A stretch of DNA of 64,000 nucleotides from Branchiostoma belcheri (GCF_001625305.1 NW_017804487.1:1523234-1587233), one strand, 5' to 3'. Positions 1 to 13,300 are shown, counted from the stretch's first letter. Notes: generated by a model from the sequence alone, not told the origin. Numbers and translations are program-made.

Positions 1-187
1 CAGGAATGTGTGTTCTATGTAAGTAGTGGGCGTGTGGTCAAACAATAAGCGGTACTTTAACAGTATGTTATAGCATTCACAAACTATAATTATTGCTTTT
101 CCTGTAGACTAAAGAGATTAAAAATCCTGATTTTCAAGCGCATTGAGCAGACTGAACATTTAACACCTTGCAATCTGTAATTGCTTA

Positions 188-593
188 GGCCACACCGACT
201 TAATTTTATGGATGACATCCTCTGAAGACCCCCAAACTAGTGCGCGCGGGCGAAAAAAAATAAAAATCCGGCCAAAAATAAAAATGCTACAAAACCACAG
301 GAATACAAACCTGGTATTGTGAATTTGGCGCATTACATAGCGACGTATACGACATGCCGACACATGCTGGATTTTTGCGGAATATATGAATCGACACTGC
401 TGTACGTATGTACTGAGTTCTTGAGTCTTAGAGCTTCGGTAGCCTGGGTGCCGTCAACCAGAGTTATCACCACCATGCACTACCCAGGCCTAAAGCCAGG
501 CCAGAGCCTCGGAATACGTGATCTTTTTTTTTGAGATCGGGCGAAAATCAATGCGCGCGCGGATGTCATCCATAAAATTAAATCGGTGTGGCC
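188..593. mobile_element. Harbinger-like MITE, variant 1
   Basis: Seen: long terminal inverted repeats, starting GGCCACACCGACTTAA and ending in the complement CGGTGTGGCC, with a second inverted block ATGGATGACATCC / GGATGTCATCCAT. It is flanked by the 3-bp duplication TTA (185-187 and 594-596). There is no transposase ORF. A TWA target duplication is typical of PIF/Harbinger elements. A relative with the same GGCCACACC ends lies at 14044-14410. Confidence 0.8.
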
Positions 594-920
594 TTATCAG
601 AACTTATTGGAACCTGTCATCAAATATTGTAAGAACATAATCTTAGGTAACACATGGTAACACTGTATTCAGGGATTTACATTCAAGAAAACCGAGATTT
701 ACAATAAACGACAAGTTAAAAGCGACAAGGCGAAAGGTTATAATTAAGTCTGATAATTTCCTTCCTATAGCATCAAATGCCAAAAGCAACCTTCCCCACT
801 TTTGTTAAATCTTCGCTAACAATTCGTGCTGAACATTTTAGCTTTCAAAAACTGTAACTGCTTTTCTCGAAGAAGAACGGACTTTGAAGAACTTGCAAGC
901 TGTTATTGCTTTCTGTATTA
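594..920. other. AT-rich spacer, nothing recognised
   Basis: Sequence between two MITEs, downstream of the ACE gene. I see no coding pattern, RNA gene or clear repeat in it. Confidence 0.5.
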
Positions 921-1316
921 GGCCATGTTGATTTGATTATATGGATGACATCCGTGCGCGCATGAATTTTCGGCCGTTTCCAAAAAAAAGTTTTCAACCA
1001 TACTGTAAATCGTACAAAACGGTTGCAAAATGAGCAAAAATATACCGTAAGTTACAAAAAAAAAAACGCAAAAACTATACCAATGTCGTAGAATGCCAAA
1101 ATCAAACGAAAAAAGACGAAATTGTAAAGAAATGAACTTGAAGACTAGATTATTCGCCAAACCATATTATGTCCCATTTGTTCAACCCTCATGACCACGT
1201 AGATTTCATAATGAAAACAACTTTTTTTTTTTGCAAAACTTTTTTTTTTATTCGCACGCGCGCATCAGTTTTGGGGCTCTCGGAGATGTCATCCATATAA
1301 TCAAATCAACATGGCC
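921..1316. mobile_element. Harbinger-like MITE, variant 2 (ACE 3' end)
   Basis: Ends GGCCATGTTGATTTGATT and its complement, with the TTA duplication on both sides (918-920, 1317-1319). Other full copies are at 4175-4571 and 26474-26862. It starts about 50 nt beyond the ACE stop codon. On the minus strand it contains AATAAA (1252-1247), the first such hexamer downstream of that stop. Confidence 0.85.
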
Positions 1317-1367
1317 TTATAGTCAATCTCATAACAGTTGAGCTGTTGAGCTATTCCCTGTGTTCGC

Positions 1368-4300
1368 TCAGCCCATCAAACTGAAGAACAGACAACACAG
1401 CACAGAGAACAGGGCGGTCGTCATGACAGATTCTGCCGTCTTTGTCGCACTGGAAGTCCATGGCTCTGAAATTAAACAGAAAGACACATTCAAAAGTCCA
1501 TTTAATTAAGCATTGCTACTTTGTGAGAGTCGTCAAGGAGGCAAACTAGATCAGGTTTCACCGATCATCTCCCAACCGGGACGGGGGTCGATATAGACTT
1601 TCACCCATTGCTGACGTCACACGTGCATGAAATCGCGTGTCCTTGGCGTTATGGTCAAATAGCGAGAATGAGTGATTTAGTCGAAAATATAAAGTAAAAA
1701 AAAACAATTTTTCCACAAAGTATTCCACAAAATAATGTGAACATTTTAGGTTAAATATTTGACAGTTTTGTGGCGTACCGAATTTGGTCCATCCGGTCCT
1801 GACTCCACTGGCGGTGTTGTTCTGACGTAGCCAGTCGGTGAGCGGCCGGAAGTAGTTGAGCAGCGGGCGAGCGGACATCCTCCTGCCTCCCGTGATGGCT
1901 TCCATCGCGTCGGGCCAGGGCCGGCTGGAACCCAGCTTCAGCATGTCCCTGGTGGAGACAAGTTCATGGTTACAGCAGAAAAACATAGTCTCTACCAAAC
2001 TAACTACGCTGGCTATATATAGGAGAATAATTGCCAGGGGAGTTTGGCCGCCTTGTAGGTTTGACTGGCCGAGGAGGGAATTTGAGCAGTCTCCACCAGA
2101 CTTCTTTTGCGGGGTGAATAAATCGTAGAAATCGGCCTAAAAATGGTATTAATTGGTCAGAGAAGGTAGCCAGCACCCGCTGGGGAAATGGAGCTTCTCT
2201 GGCCGGCTGCCTTCTCTGGCCAATTAATACCCTTTTTAGGCCTATTTCTACGATTTATTCACCCCGCAAAAGAAGTCTGGTGGAGACTAGAATTTGAGAA
2301 ACTACCTCCCCGCAGCCGGACTCCCTTGGCCAATTTTTAGTCTTTTTTTTGCCGAATTCCGTATCCCCGTAGAAAGGTAGTCTCCACCAGACTTCTTTTG
2401 CCGGGCAATGGAGCTTCTTTGGCCAATTGATACCCTATTTAGGCCGATTTCTACGATTTATTCACCCCGCAAAAGAAATCTAGTGGAGACTACCACTTGC
2501 TACATAACACAATATAATCCAACACAACGGGGTGTCTGCTACAGCACCAGTTGCCGTGGTGACAGCCGTCTGGTCCAGGTCATTGACCTTACGTGTTTGG
2601 AGACGAAGAAGAAGAAACAGAACAAAAACAATAATAACAACAAAACAATCCTCCCTAGCCTTCTCGAGTTTTTGTGTTGACACACAGACACACGAACGCC
2701 AACGAAAACATAACCTTCTTGGCGAACAAAGCAAAAACAACATGGTAAACATAATAATTAATATAGTTCAAGACGTTTGGTGTGAAAATTACCCGAGCAG
2801 TTGTCCAGCTTGAGGGGACCTGTAGAAGTCGCACTTGTACAGCGGACCGGTGTGGCCGGCAGCGTTACACATCGCTTCGTAGAACTGGAACTGGACGATG
2901 AAACTCACAAAGTACCTACAAGACAAAAAGGTCGCTAATCACACACTCAGACCCCGTTCATACCAGGCTTCACATACTTAGCCGGTTAGGTCTTTAGCTT
3001 GGTTTATCTGGACATGTTAACAAGGCTGTAGTGTTGGCTGACTTAGTAAACGTTACAGACCATCTTTAATTTTATTTATTTATTACAATTAACCACATAC
3101 ATAATATACATGGAGGGAATGGTGGAACAGGTGCACCTAAGTGCACCTTTTCAAGGCCATCATGCCCACAAATAAATAGACAATGTGCATAAAAAAATAC
3201 AAAACAGTGATACTATATATACAAATTTACAAGATGGTAAAAGCAATAATAACTGGGTTAAACGGGGCCTCGTAGCGCGACAGGAGGTGCAGCCAGTTAT
3301 TTAATGACCTAATCCACCATCTTGAATTCGAGGATCACACGACCTTGGTTTTTGGTAGTGCGATGTGTGTAGTAAGTTTCATCGTTATTCGTTTCATGTT
3401 TCTTTATATATTTTCATTCAATTCATTAGCGAACAATACGTTATCACAAAGAGAGCAGTGCTCAGTTTTTGAATTAACAACATAAAAATGAACTCTGAAC
3501 TCTGACCTGATGTAAGGAACGTCAGCTGGGATGTGGAATTTACATCCGGGGTCAAAGTCCGTCTCACTCCGGCTCACGGGTGGGATGATACCTTGGTACT
3601 GCTGCCTGTGTATGAGCATAAATTAAAAGCAAACAAACAAACAAATAAACAAAACAAAAAGTAAAAATATCACTTATTTTGCAACGCCTTCTTTCTTCGA
3701 TGATGTTTGCTTCTACTGCCCTAGAAGGACCCAGGAGAAGCTGGGATTATTTCTTTGATTTCTTCCATAATTTAACTTAAAGTCAGTTCAATCTTGAAAC
3801 AATCTTGAAACAATCTTCGTCAGATTGTGTTTATCAATAACAGGCGAATCTGCAATAAAATCTTTCCGAGTACCTACAAATAAGTCTTCGTCACTTTATC
3901 AATAGTTCAAGAAACAATGTCTGAAATGCCTCCGTCCCTGGGGCGTCGCCAAAAAGGAGGATGTAGTATCTATATTAACATGTCAGTCCTAACAGTTTTT
4001 GGAAATATTTGGTCACTTTTGATCATTTAATTACTATGTATAAGTGTGCTTCGCTTACCCCATATGTATTGTCGTAATTGTTGGTGGTTGTATAAATATA
4101 ATTAGTGTAACTTGAGTATGCCATCGTCATATTTTGTCATTAAATGTTTCTATGAAAAAAGGACCTAAGTCTAAGGCCATGTTGATTTGATTATATGGAT
4201 GACATCCTCTGGGAACCCCAAAACTGAAGCGCGCGTGCGAATAAAAAAAAGTTTTGCGGAAAAAAAAGTTGCTTTCACTATGAAATCTACGTGGTCATGA

Positions 4301-7300
4301 AGGTTGAACAAATGGCACAGAGTATGGTATGGCGAATAATCTACTCTTCGAATTCATTTCTTTACATTTTTGTCTTTTTTCCTTTGATTTTGGCATTATA
4401 CGACATTGGTATCGTTTCTAAATGTTTTCCTTGCAACATATGGTATATTTTTGCTCATTTAGCAACTCTTTTGCACGATTTACAGTATGGTTGAAAACTT
4501 TTTTTTTTTTGGAAACGGCCGAAAATTCATGCGCGCGCGGATGTCATCCATATAATCAAATCAACATGGCCTAACCTGAGTTTCCACCATTCCTGGTTCA
4601 TGTTGTCCGCAGTGATCCTGCCGTCGAACACCTTCCAGCGCCACTGGTCCATCATGTACGCAAACGGGAGGAACGCGATCTTCTCCAGGGCCTGCTTCAT
4701 CAGGTAGTTCAGGTCAGCTTCTGTAATTAAACAATTCTTGCTGTATCTATCATAGCTGCCGCCGCGCTGCGTGCCTGCGAAGCCGGTGTGTTACGCCGAA
4801 AGGCGGTTATACCGGCTATACAGATACAGATTATTATCATTATCATTAACTTGTTACTTTATGTGTCTGATATTAGTTATGTTTTCATTACTTGTTTTTA
4901 GAAGGGAAACGTATTGTTTCTGCCCTGTTTCTTCTTCTTGTCCTCTTACTGAAAACATCAAGGACCTGGACCAGACGTCTGTCACCATGGTAACTGGTGC
5001 TGTAGCAGACACCCGGTGGTGTTGGGTTACACATTATGTTACAAGTTGGGGGGCCGGGTCATTATATGTATGAATGTGCTTGAGTAAGAAGAAACAGAGT
5101 AGTAGTTTCAGTTAGGCTAGCTAGACCAAAGGTAAAAATTATATATCTGTTTTCCGAATGTGTGTTTCCTAGTACGTTTATTGCGTTTATTGAGATGGTA
5201 TAAAAGAGCCCCCTACCGTCATCTTCCTGTAGTACACCGTCGATGAGGCCGATCTCCTTCAGATGTTTAGGGGTGGATACGGACAGAGCCAGACAGTCGC
5301 CAACAGCTTCGTGGAAACCTAATATATAAACGTTTCGAAAAATGATTCACATTTATTAATACAGGTTGATATATGCGAGATATGTTTAAGTCCCTCACGA
5401 TATGAATATCATGAATTGATTAATTTTCAACTCATAAAGTGTATCATTGACAGCTACAACATGACACACAGAAAATAAGCAAATTTGTTACTAGTGTGAA
5501 AAGAACAGAGAAGAATCTACTCCCTGGATTTGTATGGTGGATGTATTTCCTCTGCCCTACTTTTCTACGCCTTTAGAACATAAAAACGTTACCTTTACAA
5601 ATAATATCGGTGATATATTATATATAGAATACAACACGGGGTATTACGTATCGCCCGAGGTATCGGCCCGACCGCGGGTCGGATCGCCCGACGGCCGCAG
5701 GTCGGAGGGCGATCCGACTCGCGGGAGGGCCGGGACCGAGGGCGATGCGGAATACACCGTGTTGTATTTTATTAATGTCATACCCACCCAAGAAAACGCG
5801 CCTTTCAATGCAAGATGAGCCAAAAGTTGGTGCCCCTGAACCTTCAAATGCAACAACATCAGTTCCAACGTTTGGATTCTGTATTCGAATTTTCGAAAGT
5901 GGCGCTCGCGGTAAGGGCGAAACGCTTACGAATTGTTCTATGGAAGCCATGGAAGCGTTCGATAACGGGTTCCGGACCGGGTACGGCCCGGTCCGGAACC
6001 CGTTATCGAACGTTATCGCGGCCCGGGTATGATATAAGGATCATGATTGAATTCCTTCCTTCCTAGAACTATCGCAGAGTGGAACTCGCTGTCATCAAGT
6101 ACAGTAGGGTCATTGTCATTAGATAGCTTTAATGTCTAGAGTTAGAAGTTCAAGGGTTAGGTGTAACAAGTCGATCAGTGTAATGTAGCCAGCTGCCGTC
6201 GCGCCGCGTGCCTGCAAAGCTAGTGTGTTACACCGAAAGGCGGTTATACCGGCTATACAGATACAGATACAGAATGATAGGTACCAGGATTCGCTCCCTC
6301 CCGGAACGCCACAGGCTGATCCTTATACTGTAAGAAGTACTCGATATGCCCCATCTCATGGTGAACCGTCTGCAGGTCATCCTGGGTCACCTCCGTGCAC
6401 ATCTTAATCCTGACAGAATGAAAGACAAACTTGGATAGCTTACTAACTAACTAGCAAATGCATTGGTCGCACTACAAAAGAGCCACCTGAGTAATGCCAT
6501 GTTAGCAAAAGTTCAAATTTGTTGAAAGTCGGTACCGCCCCCCGTCTCGGTTGATGTAGAAGGCTACCCTTATACCTCTCACAAAGTGTTCGGTGCCCAG
6601 ATTTAGACTAGCGATTTTACGTACATTTGTGTCGCCTGTACCTAATATTATATACATTATGTACCCACCGAAAGTCTCTCCTATTATAGAAGTCCCATGC
6701 TGAGGCGTAACAAACAACCTCCCTCCCCTCAGGACGGACTATCATGGAGTCCCGCCAGAACTCGGGAGTCATCGGGATCAGACCCAGCGACGTGAAGAAC
6801 TGCTCCGACTCGTTAAACATCCGCAAAGCGTCCCAACCCTAGAGAAAAAGTTAGTAGCTATAGTTTGCTGATGAGATGTATTTGAAACTAAAAAATTGAC
6901 AAGAATTTGCAAAAATTCTTACCTTCACATGGTCTAGCCAAACAAACTACTGCTCTGTTAATTAAACGATACGTTAGACGTGAACGCATTCATACATGTA
7001 GTGACTGACCCCTCCAACTCTGTCCTGTCATGCACTTGCTACATAATGTAATTTAACACCACATGGTGTCTGCTACAGAGCCAGTTACCATGGTGACAGA
7101 CGTCTGGTCCAGGTCAGTGACCTTAGGTGTTTGGAGATTGCAAGAAGACGAGGAAGAAGAGACAGAGCAAAAACAATGTTTCCTTCTGCGAAGGTATGAA
7201 TGTAAAACAAAAGTCAAGTAACATAAAAGAAAGAGGAAAAAAAACTTGACCCAATCACTTCAGGAAAACGCTCACCTTGTTCACCATGGCGCTCGTCACG

Positions 7301-10300
7301 TCAATCCTCTGTTTGCCGGAAAACGGTTCCACGAGGTCGTAAATGTTGTTCCACTGTTGGGACCACATGTTACCTGGAGGAAGATAAAAACATAAACTAT
7401 CATTTATCATATGGACGCAAATCCATCATATGGACGCCTTTTTAGAAATCATATTCAAATGCCGCAGACTAGATGCAGTATTGCTTACTTTATGTGTAGT
7501 CCTGGGAAGGGGGCTATACATGCATTAACTCTTACTCTAATACGGTGCACAAATGGCACAGAGGCATCTTTGGCACGTTGGAATGGTTTTACTATTCGCA
7601 CTTGATCTTTGATTCATTCCATCGGTTTTCATACTCCTTCCCAACAGGCATAACAGGTATAAACGTTTGTTAACAAGCCAGCAGGGTTACCCCTTAAACC
7701 TCTTAAAATGCGCCTAGAAAACTGAAGCTTGATGGAAAGCGCCTAGCCAAAAAATAATAGCTACTTCTGTATCTGTATAGCCGGTATAACCGCCTTTCGG
7801 TGTAACACACCAGCTTCTGTATCTGTATAGCCGGTATAACCGCCTTTCGGTGTAACACACCAGCTTCTGTATCTGTATAGCCGGTATAACCGCCCTTCGG
7901 CGTAACACACCAGCTTCTGTATCTGTATAGCCGGTATAACCGCCTTTCGGTGTAACACACCAGCTTCTGTATCTGTATAGCCGGTATGACCGCCTTTCGG
8001 TGTAACACACCAGCTTCTGTATCTGTATAGCCGGTATGACCGCCTTTCGGTGTAACACACCAGCTTCTGTATCTGTATAGCCGGTATAACCGCCTTTCGG
8101 TGTAACACACCAGCTTCTGTATCTGTATATATAGCCGGTATAACCGTCTTTCGGCATAACACACCAGCTTCGCAGGCATGCGGCGCGGCGGAAGCTGGCT
8201 ATATTACACCGATCGACTTGTTACACCTAACCCTTGAACTTCTAACTCTAGACATTGTTTAAATCTATATATCTAATGATAATGCCCCTACTGTACTTGG
8301 TGACAGCGAGTTCCACTGCGATACTTTAGGAAAGAATGAATTCTTGAACACCTCAATCCTTGCTATGCTAAATCTGGTACCAGTGAAGGCATAGGCATTG
8401 TGTAGCTTACCAAACAGATGAGCAGGGATGGGGTCATCTTGGTCCACCTTGTCTCCGCCGTAAAACTCTCCCAGCCGCCGTCTGACGTAGGCGTGCAGCT
8501 CCAGGTACATGGGTCTGACCTCCTGCCAGAGGTCCTCAAGGTCATCTTCGAACGTGGGGGTCTCATACCAGGAACGCCAGTAATCACCCACGTCATCGTA
8601 ACCTGGACATTGGTGTGAGACCTAGTTTATCATTCTAAGAAACAGTTTTATTTACCGAAAGAAAACATATTGTTTTTGCTCAGTTTCATCTTCTCCAAAC
8701 AAATAAGGTCAATGTCCTGAACCAGACGTCTGTCACCATGATAACTAGTGTTGGGTTACATCATGTTGCAATTTTATAGCAGGAGGGATTTAGACTTCTG
8801 TCTGACCATATACTATACTCAAGGCCAGCTTCGAGCGTGGCGGTCTGTGAGACCCAGAATATGACCGACGGGTATAAATAATGAAAAAAAGGGATCTTTT
8901 TTATGCATAATCAATGAGAATAATTCGTCATGATTTGTAATGGTTAACATCATTTGCTCGTGGATCTTATCTTTAATTTATATTTCTACGGAATGTTATA
9001 TTACGTAAAAGGTTTCCTTTTTTTACTCCTCACAGCGCAAACGTTATCGCAGACGCCGCCTCAGATTTTCAGAGTAACAAAAATAAAGCAAACGGTTATT
9101 TTGCAATAAACACATAACAAGAAGCCATAGGTGACAATCCTCCGTGAAGTTTTATATTTTGCAACAAAAATAATCCCAAGCGTCAACGCCAGACCTACTG
9201 TGCAGACATAAGGCAACGGTTCATACAATGAGGGCGCGTCACAACCATTAAACATAAAAAGACCTAAATCCATTACTGCTCTCAGGGCGTGTAAAGATAC
9301 TGTGCTTCAAGTTCGAAGTTCATTTTAATTACGCACACACAATCATTGCATTCACATAAAGATCGGACTATCATGGTCGTGTCACTGGTAACAAAGACAG
9401 CCCCATCGTCTTACCGTGCCTGTTACTTATTAAGCGCGACTGGCAAATTCCAGCAACAGTTGCGGCCAGCACCGCGAGTGTTACTGCCGTGGTACCACTC
9501 ATCGGCCCCTCACGGCCTCACCATATCTGCCTGAAGTTCCACCCCCCCACACCGCTATTCCAAACAACGGGTTTTTCTGGACCATTCCAATTTGCCTCAT
9601 AATTGTAGGGGTGCATCTGCAATATTACATTGACAGCGAAAGCATGGACGGCAAAAATACACATTCGTGCATCAACACGGGCATGCCCGCAGACGGCGTC
9701 TAAAATTGCGTGCCGATTACACAAAGAGAACCTAGTGTTTTGACTGTGAACACGAAAAAACGGCTCTTCACAACACTCCGTCCGGAGGTCCTGACCTCCT
9801 TCACGGAGAAACAAGTACACCGTAATCCATCTACGGGCATAGCTACTGTATATTTAGCTTTTGAAGTTGCTTACCCAACTCTGTGATAGCCTCATTCTTA
9901 AGGGTGACGTATTCCTGGTACATGGGGCGCAATGTCGGTCCAACAGCGTCGCGCCACCCTTGCCAGATGAACTGCAGCCGGTCGTAGTTACGGCCATTTG
10001 CCAACTCGTTCGTCAGATCTGTACGGATAAAAACGTTGGTTAAACTTGGGATTCAACACTTGATTTAACAGTTACTGGTAGCAATGGCAGCACCCCCCCG
10101 GCCCCCCCCCCACACACCCTTTTTGAATTTCAAAATTAATGGCATGCCATTCTGAACATTCCACATTGTTTCTAGCATACTCTCATTACAAATTTGATAA
10201 TTAAATTTGATCCTATTTTTTCCTGTGAAAAAGGAGATATCCTTCTGTGGGTGTTTTCGGTAATGTTTGTGAGTTCTTAGCTATAACTCACGGTACGGTG

Positions 10301-13300
10301 GGTTTGACGGATCTCGTTCGAATTCGATCTATGTTTAATTGTTGGGGTCCAGATCATGCGGTTTTTTTAAATCTGTGATGGTCTTGGAATAACATGATTC
10401 GACATCTCCGTGTTTTATGTGTTCTGTACTGGGAAATACCACACTACTTTTAGGGAGGGTGAGTACTTATATTGCGCTAAGTATTGCATTATTATTGTGA
10501 TAACGTCCATGTATTAACACACATAACAGACCTGGTTCAAATACAAGTTCACGGTCGCCGTCCTTGACTTTCCCGGTACTGTAAACCTGCTTCATGTCAG
10601 CCAGAAGCTGAGTCAACTAAATAGAGAAAGGGAGAAACAAGATTAAGTTTTCAGATTGTGCAGGTGCACTTTCATAATGGTATGTTTAACAAACGCTAAG
10701 GACGTAATATAATCCTTGGTCACAACCCGTCAAACGTTCTTTTTGTCCGTACGTTTTTGGGAGGCTACGTCTGCTACGTTTTTTTCTGAAAACGTGGGGA
10801 AGGAGTGGCGTCGATGCACGTCACTCGCACGGTTTCGCAAGGTGTAAGAGTGTGGTCTGCACGCCAAGTCTGACCGTGAGCGGTTGCGTGCATCGTACGT
10901 TGCACTTAAAGTTCTACGGCGTGTCTGCGTGCTCCCAAATCCGTAGGATTCCGTACGGAGGTGGTACTCACCACGCACGGATGCCCTACGTTTGCCCACG
11001 TTTTTGCACGTAGACAGCACGCAGAAGCACGTACGGCGGGTTGTGACCGTGGCTATAATAACACTTTACCCACATGATGTTACATATCGATGACTTTTTA
11101 ATTGGCCACCGCGTTAGATTTGATTTTTACGGGGCATAATTTCAGTGTAGCATTACGCGATATGATATTGTATACATGTATTTTCAAATTTTGCTGTACA
11201 TCTCAGACAATATCTTGCAAAGTCGATGAAGGTTAGACATCCAGGTAATACGATACGCCAAAAAGTACTTACTCAAGCACTGCACAGTCACTGACGAATG
11301 CCGTTTCCAAAATCATATCCAGTTGCTTGAGTAACTGCTTTTTGGAATATCTTACTAACCCTGTTCAGCTTGGTCTGGTCGCTGAGTCCGGCGTTCCCGA
11401 TGTTTTTGATCTTGCTGAAGAGCCGTTTGACCGTCTCGTTGTTGAAGGAGTTGACGTCAAACTTCGTAGAATTGACGTACGCTTCCTTCTTAAACCTGTC
11501 CCTGTTCAAACTGGCCTGTACCTGTAGGTTATGGGCAAAATCGTACAGCACATTTGAACATAGGACAGTATTCTCAATGTTTCAATGATTTCTTGTTCCC
11601 TGGTCAATACATAGTTTATCCTAGGCAACACTATAACAACCTAAGATATTAGCTCATTAAATTAAAGCAAATTGAGATTTCCATGAGATTTCGCCATCAT
11701 TTATGTGTATTTCGGTATATTCCGGCAAATAGACTGGCTCAGTCATGTGCACGTATGTGGCAAAATGTTTGCTATTCTAAGCGGGAAGGAGTAGCAGGCT
11801 GTTTTGTCCCGGAAAAAGTAGATAAAACGTGGTAGATAAGAAAAGTGTGGCTGTGAACCAAGAGCAAAGTTCTAGGAGTAGTAAAGGCTAGATGTTTACA
11901 CTTAGACTTGGGAGGATTAAAGGGCCAGGGGCGTTTAGATTCCTGCTTAACAAATTAAAACTGGTGAGTCCTATATACAAAGTACAACAGAAAGAAAACA
12001 AAGATAACAAAGCTGTATATTTTTGACCAACTACAAGCAAGTAGCAAAGCCAAAAGCTAGCTGCCGCCGAGCCGCGTGCCTGCGAAGCTGGTGTGTTACG
12101 CCGAAGGGCGGTTATACCGGCTATACAGATACAGAAATGAGTATAATCCACTGAATGCTGCAAAGCAATGATGTGGATATATGTACTAATGGGAAGAGGC
12201 CCCTGGAGCGTGTTTGTTTGTTTAAGCGTTAAAGTTTATACAGCTGACCCGTTTGATCACGCGGCTCGCTGGTCTAGTGGTATGATTCTCGCTTAGGGTG
12301 CGAGAGGTCCCGGGTTCAATTCCCGGGCGAGCCCTTAGTTTTTTTTATCATCAAGAAAACAATTGACTTGAAATAGTTCCATTTGTCATGTTGGTTTATT
12401 CATTTATTAGAATTTTCCAGACAACTGAATGGGAGGACAAAACAGGTGAATATACACCTTTGCTAGTTGTCCTCCCAAACATTACAATAATACAGTAATA
12501 CATTACAATAATACACATAATACAATATCGAACAATCAATAATACAATATTTACATTGGAACGTTGTTAAAAACCATACTAATACTAGTGGCGTCTTAAA
12601 GCCGTACAGGAGGCGCACCCACATGCGGTCGACCAAGAGCACGGAGCGTCAGCAGGAATGAAGTGCTCATTGAATCTGGTAAATGACACTTTGACAAGTT
12701 GACGCTTGAAAGCTGAAATGTTGGACAGCTGATTGGCTTGGACTCCCAGATTACGAAGATCAGGGCCCAGATTATTCCAGACTGTGACAAGCTGTGGGAA
12801 ATAGGAATAGCTGAAGGCAGATGTTTTCGCTCTGAATGGGGTGAGCATGTGTGATCTGGAGTATCGAGAAGGTCGGGACGGAAAAGAGACATACTTTAGG
12901 GCGATTGACCTTGATTTGACAAACATCATAACATCGCTAACCTCACGCCTGAATGAGAGGGGCAACAGACCCAAGGCTACCAGTCTGTCCTTGTAGGTTT
13001 GGTTGTTAGCTTGGGCTCCTAAAATGAATTTAGTAGCGCGCCGTTGAACACCTTCTACAAGGGACATTAGTTTGCGGGATTGTGGTGACCACAAAGGAGA
13101 ACAGTATTCTAAGATACTTCTGACCAAAGTGGTATAAAGTGCCTTACGTACATCAGTGTTGGCATGTGGTTAATAGGACTGTTAGACTATTTTTTTGGAA
13201 TTTAAATTTTTGTTGTGTTTTATTGAAAAGAGTCGCTCACATCCATCCCGATGCGAGCGGATCAAACCTTTAATGCTAACACAGCTGCAGACGCGCGACT

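Noticed and set aside
5618..6066. Several ORFs of 74-110 codons on both strands
   Set aside because: Produced by a CpG-rich palindromic MITE and a hairpin; no protein signal.
7762..8165. CRISPR-like regular repeats
   Set aside because: Units are directly adjacent and near-identical with no unique spacers, in an animal genome.
7703..8179. Three overlapping minus-strand ORFs of 133-158 codons
   Set aside because: They are the three frames of a stop-free 50-bp minisatellite in a LINE tail; the repeated peptides are the same DNA read in shifted frames.
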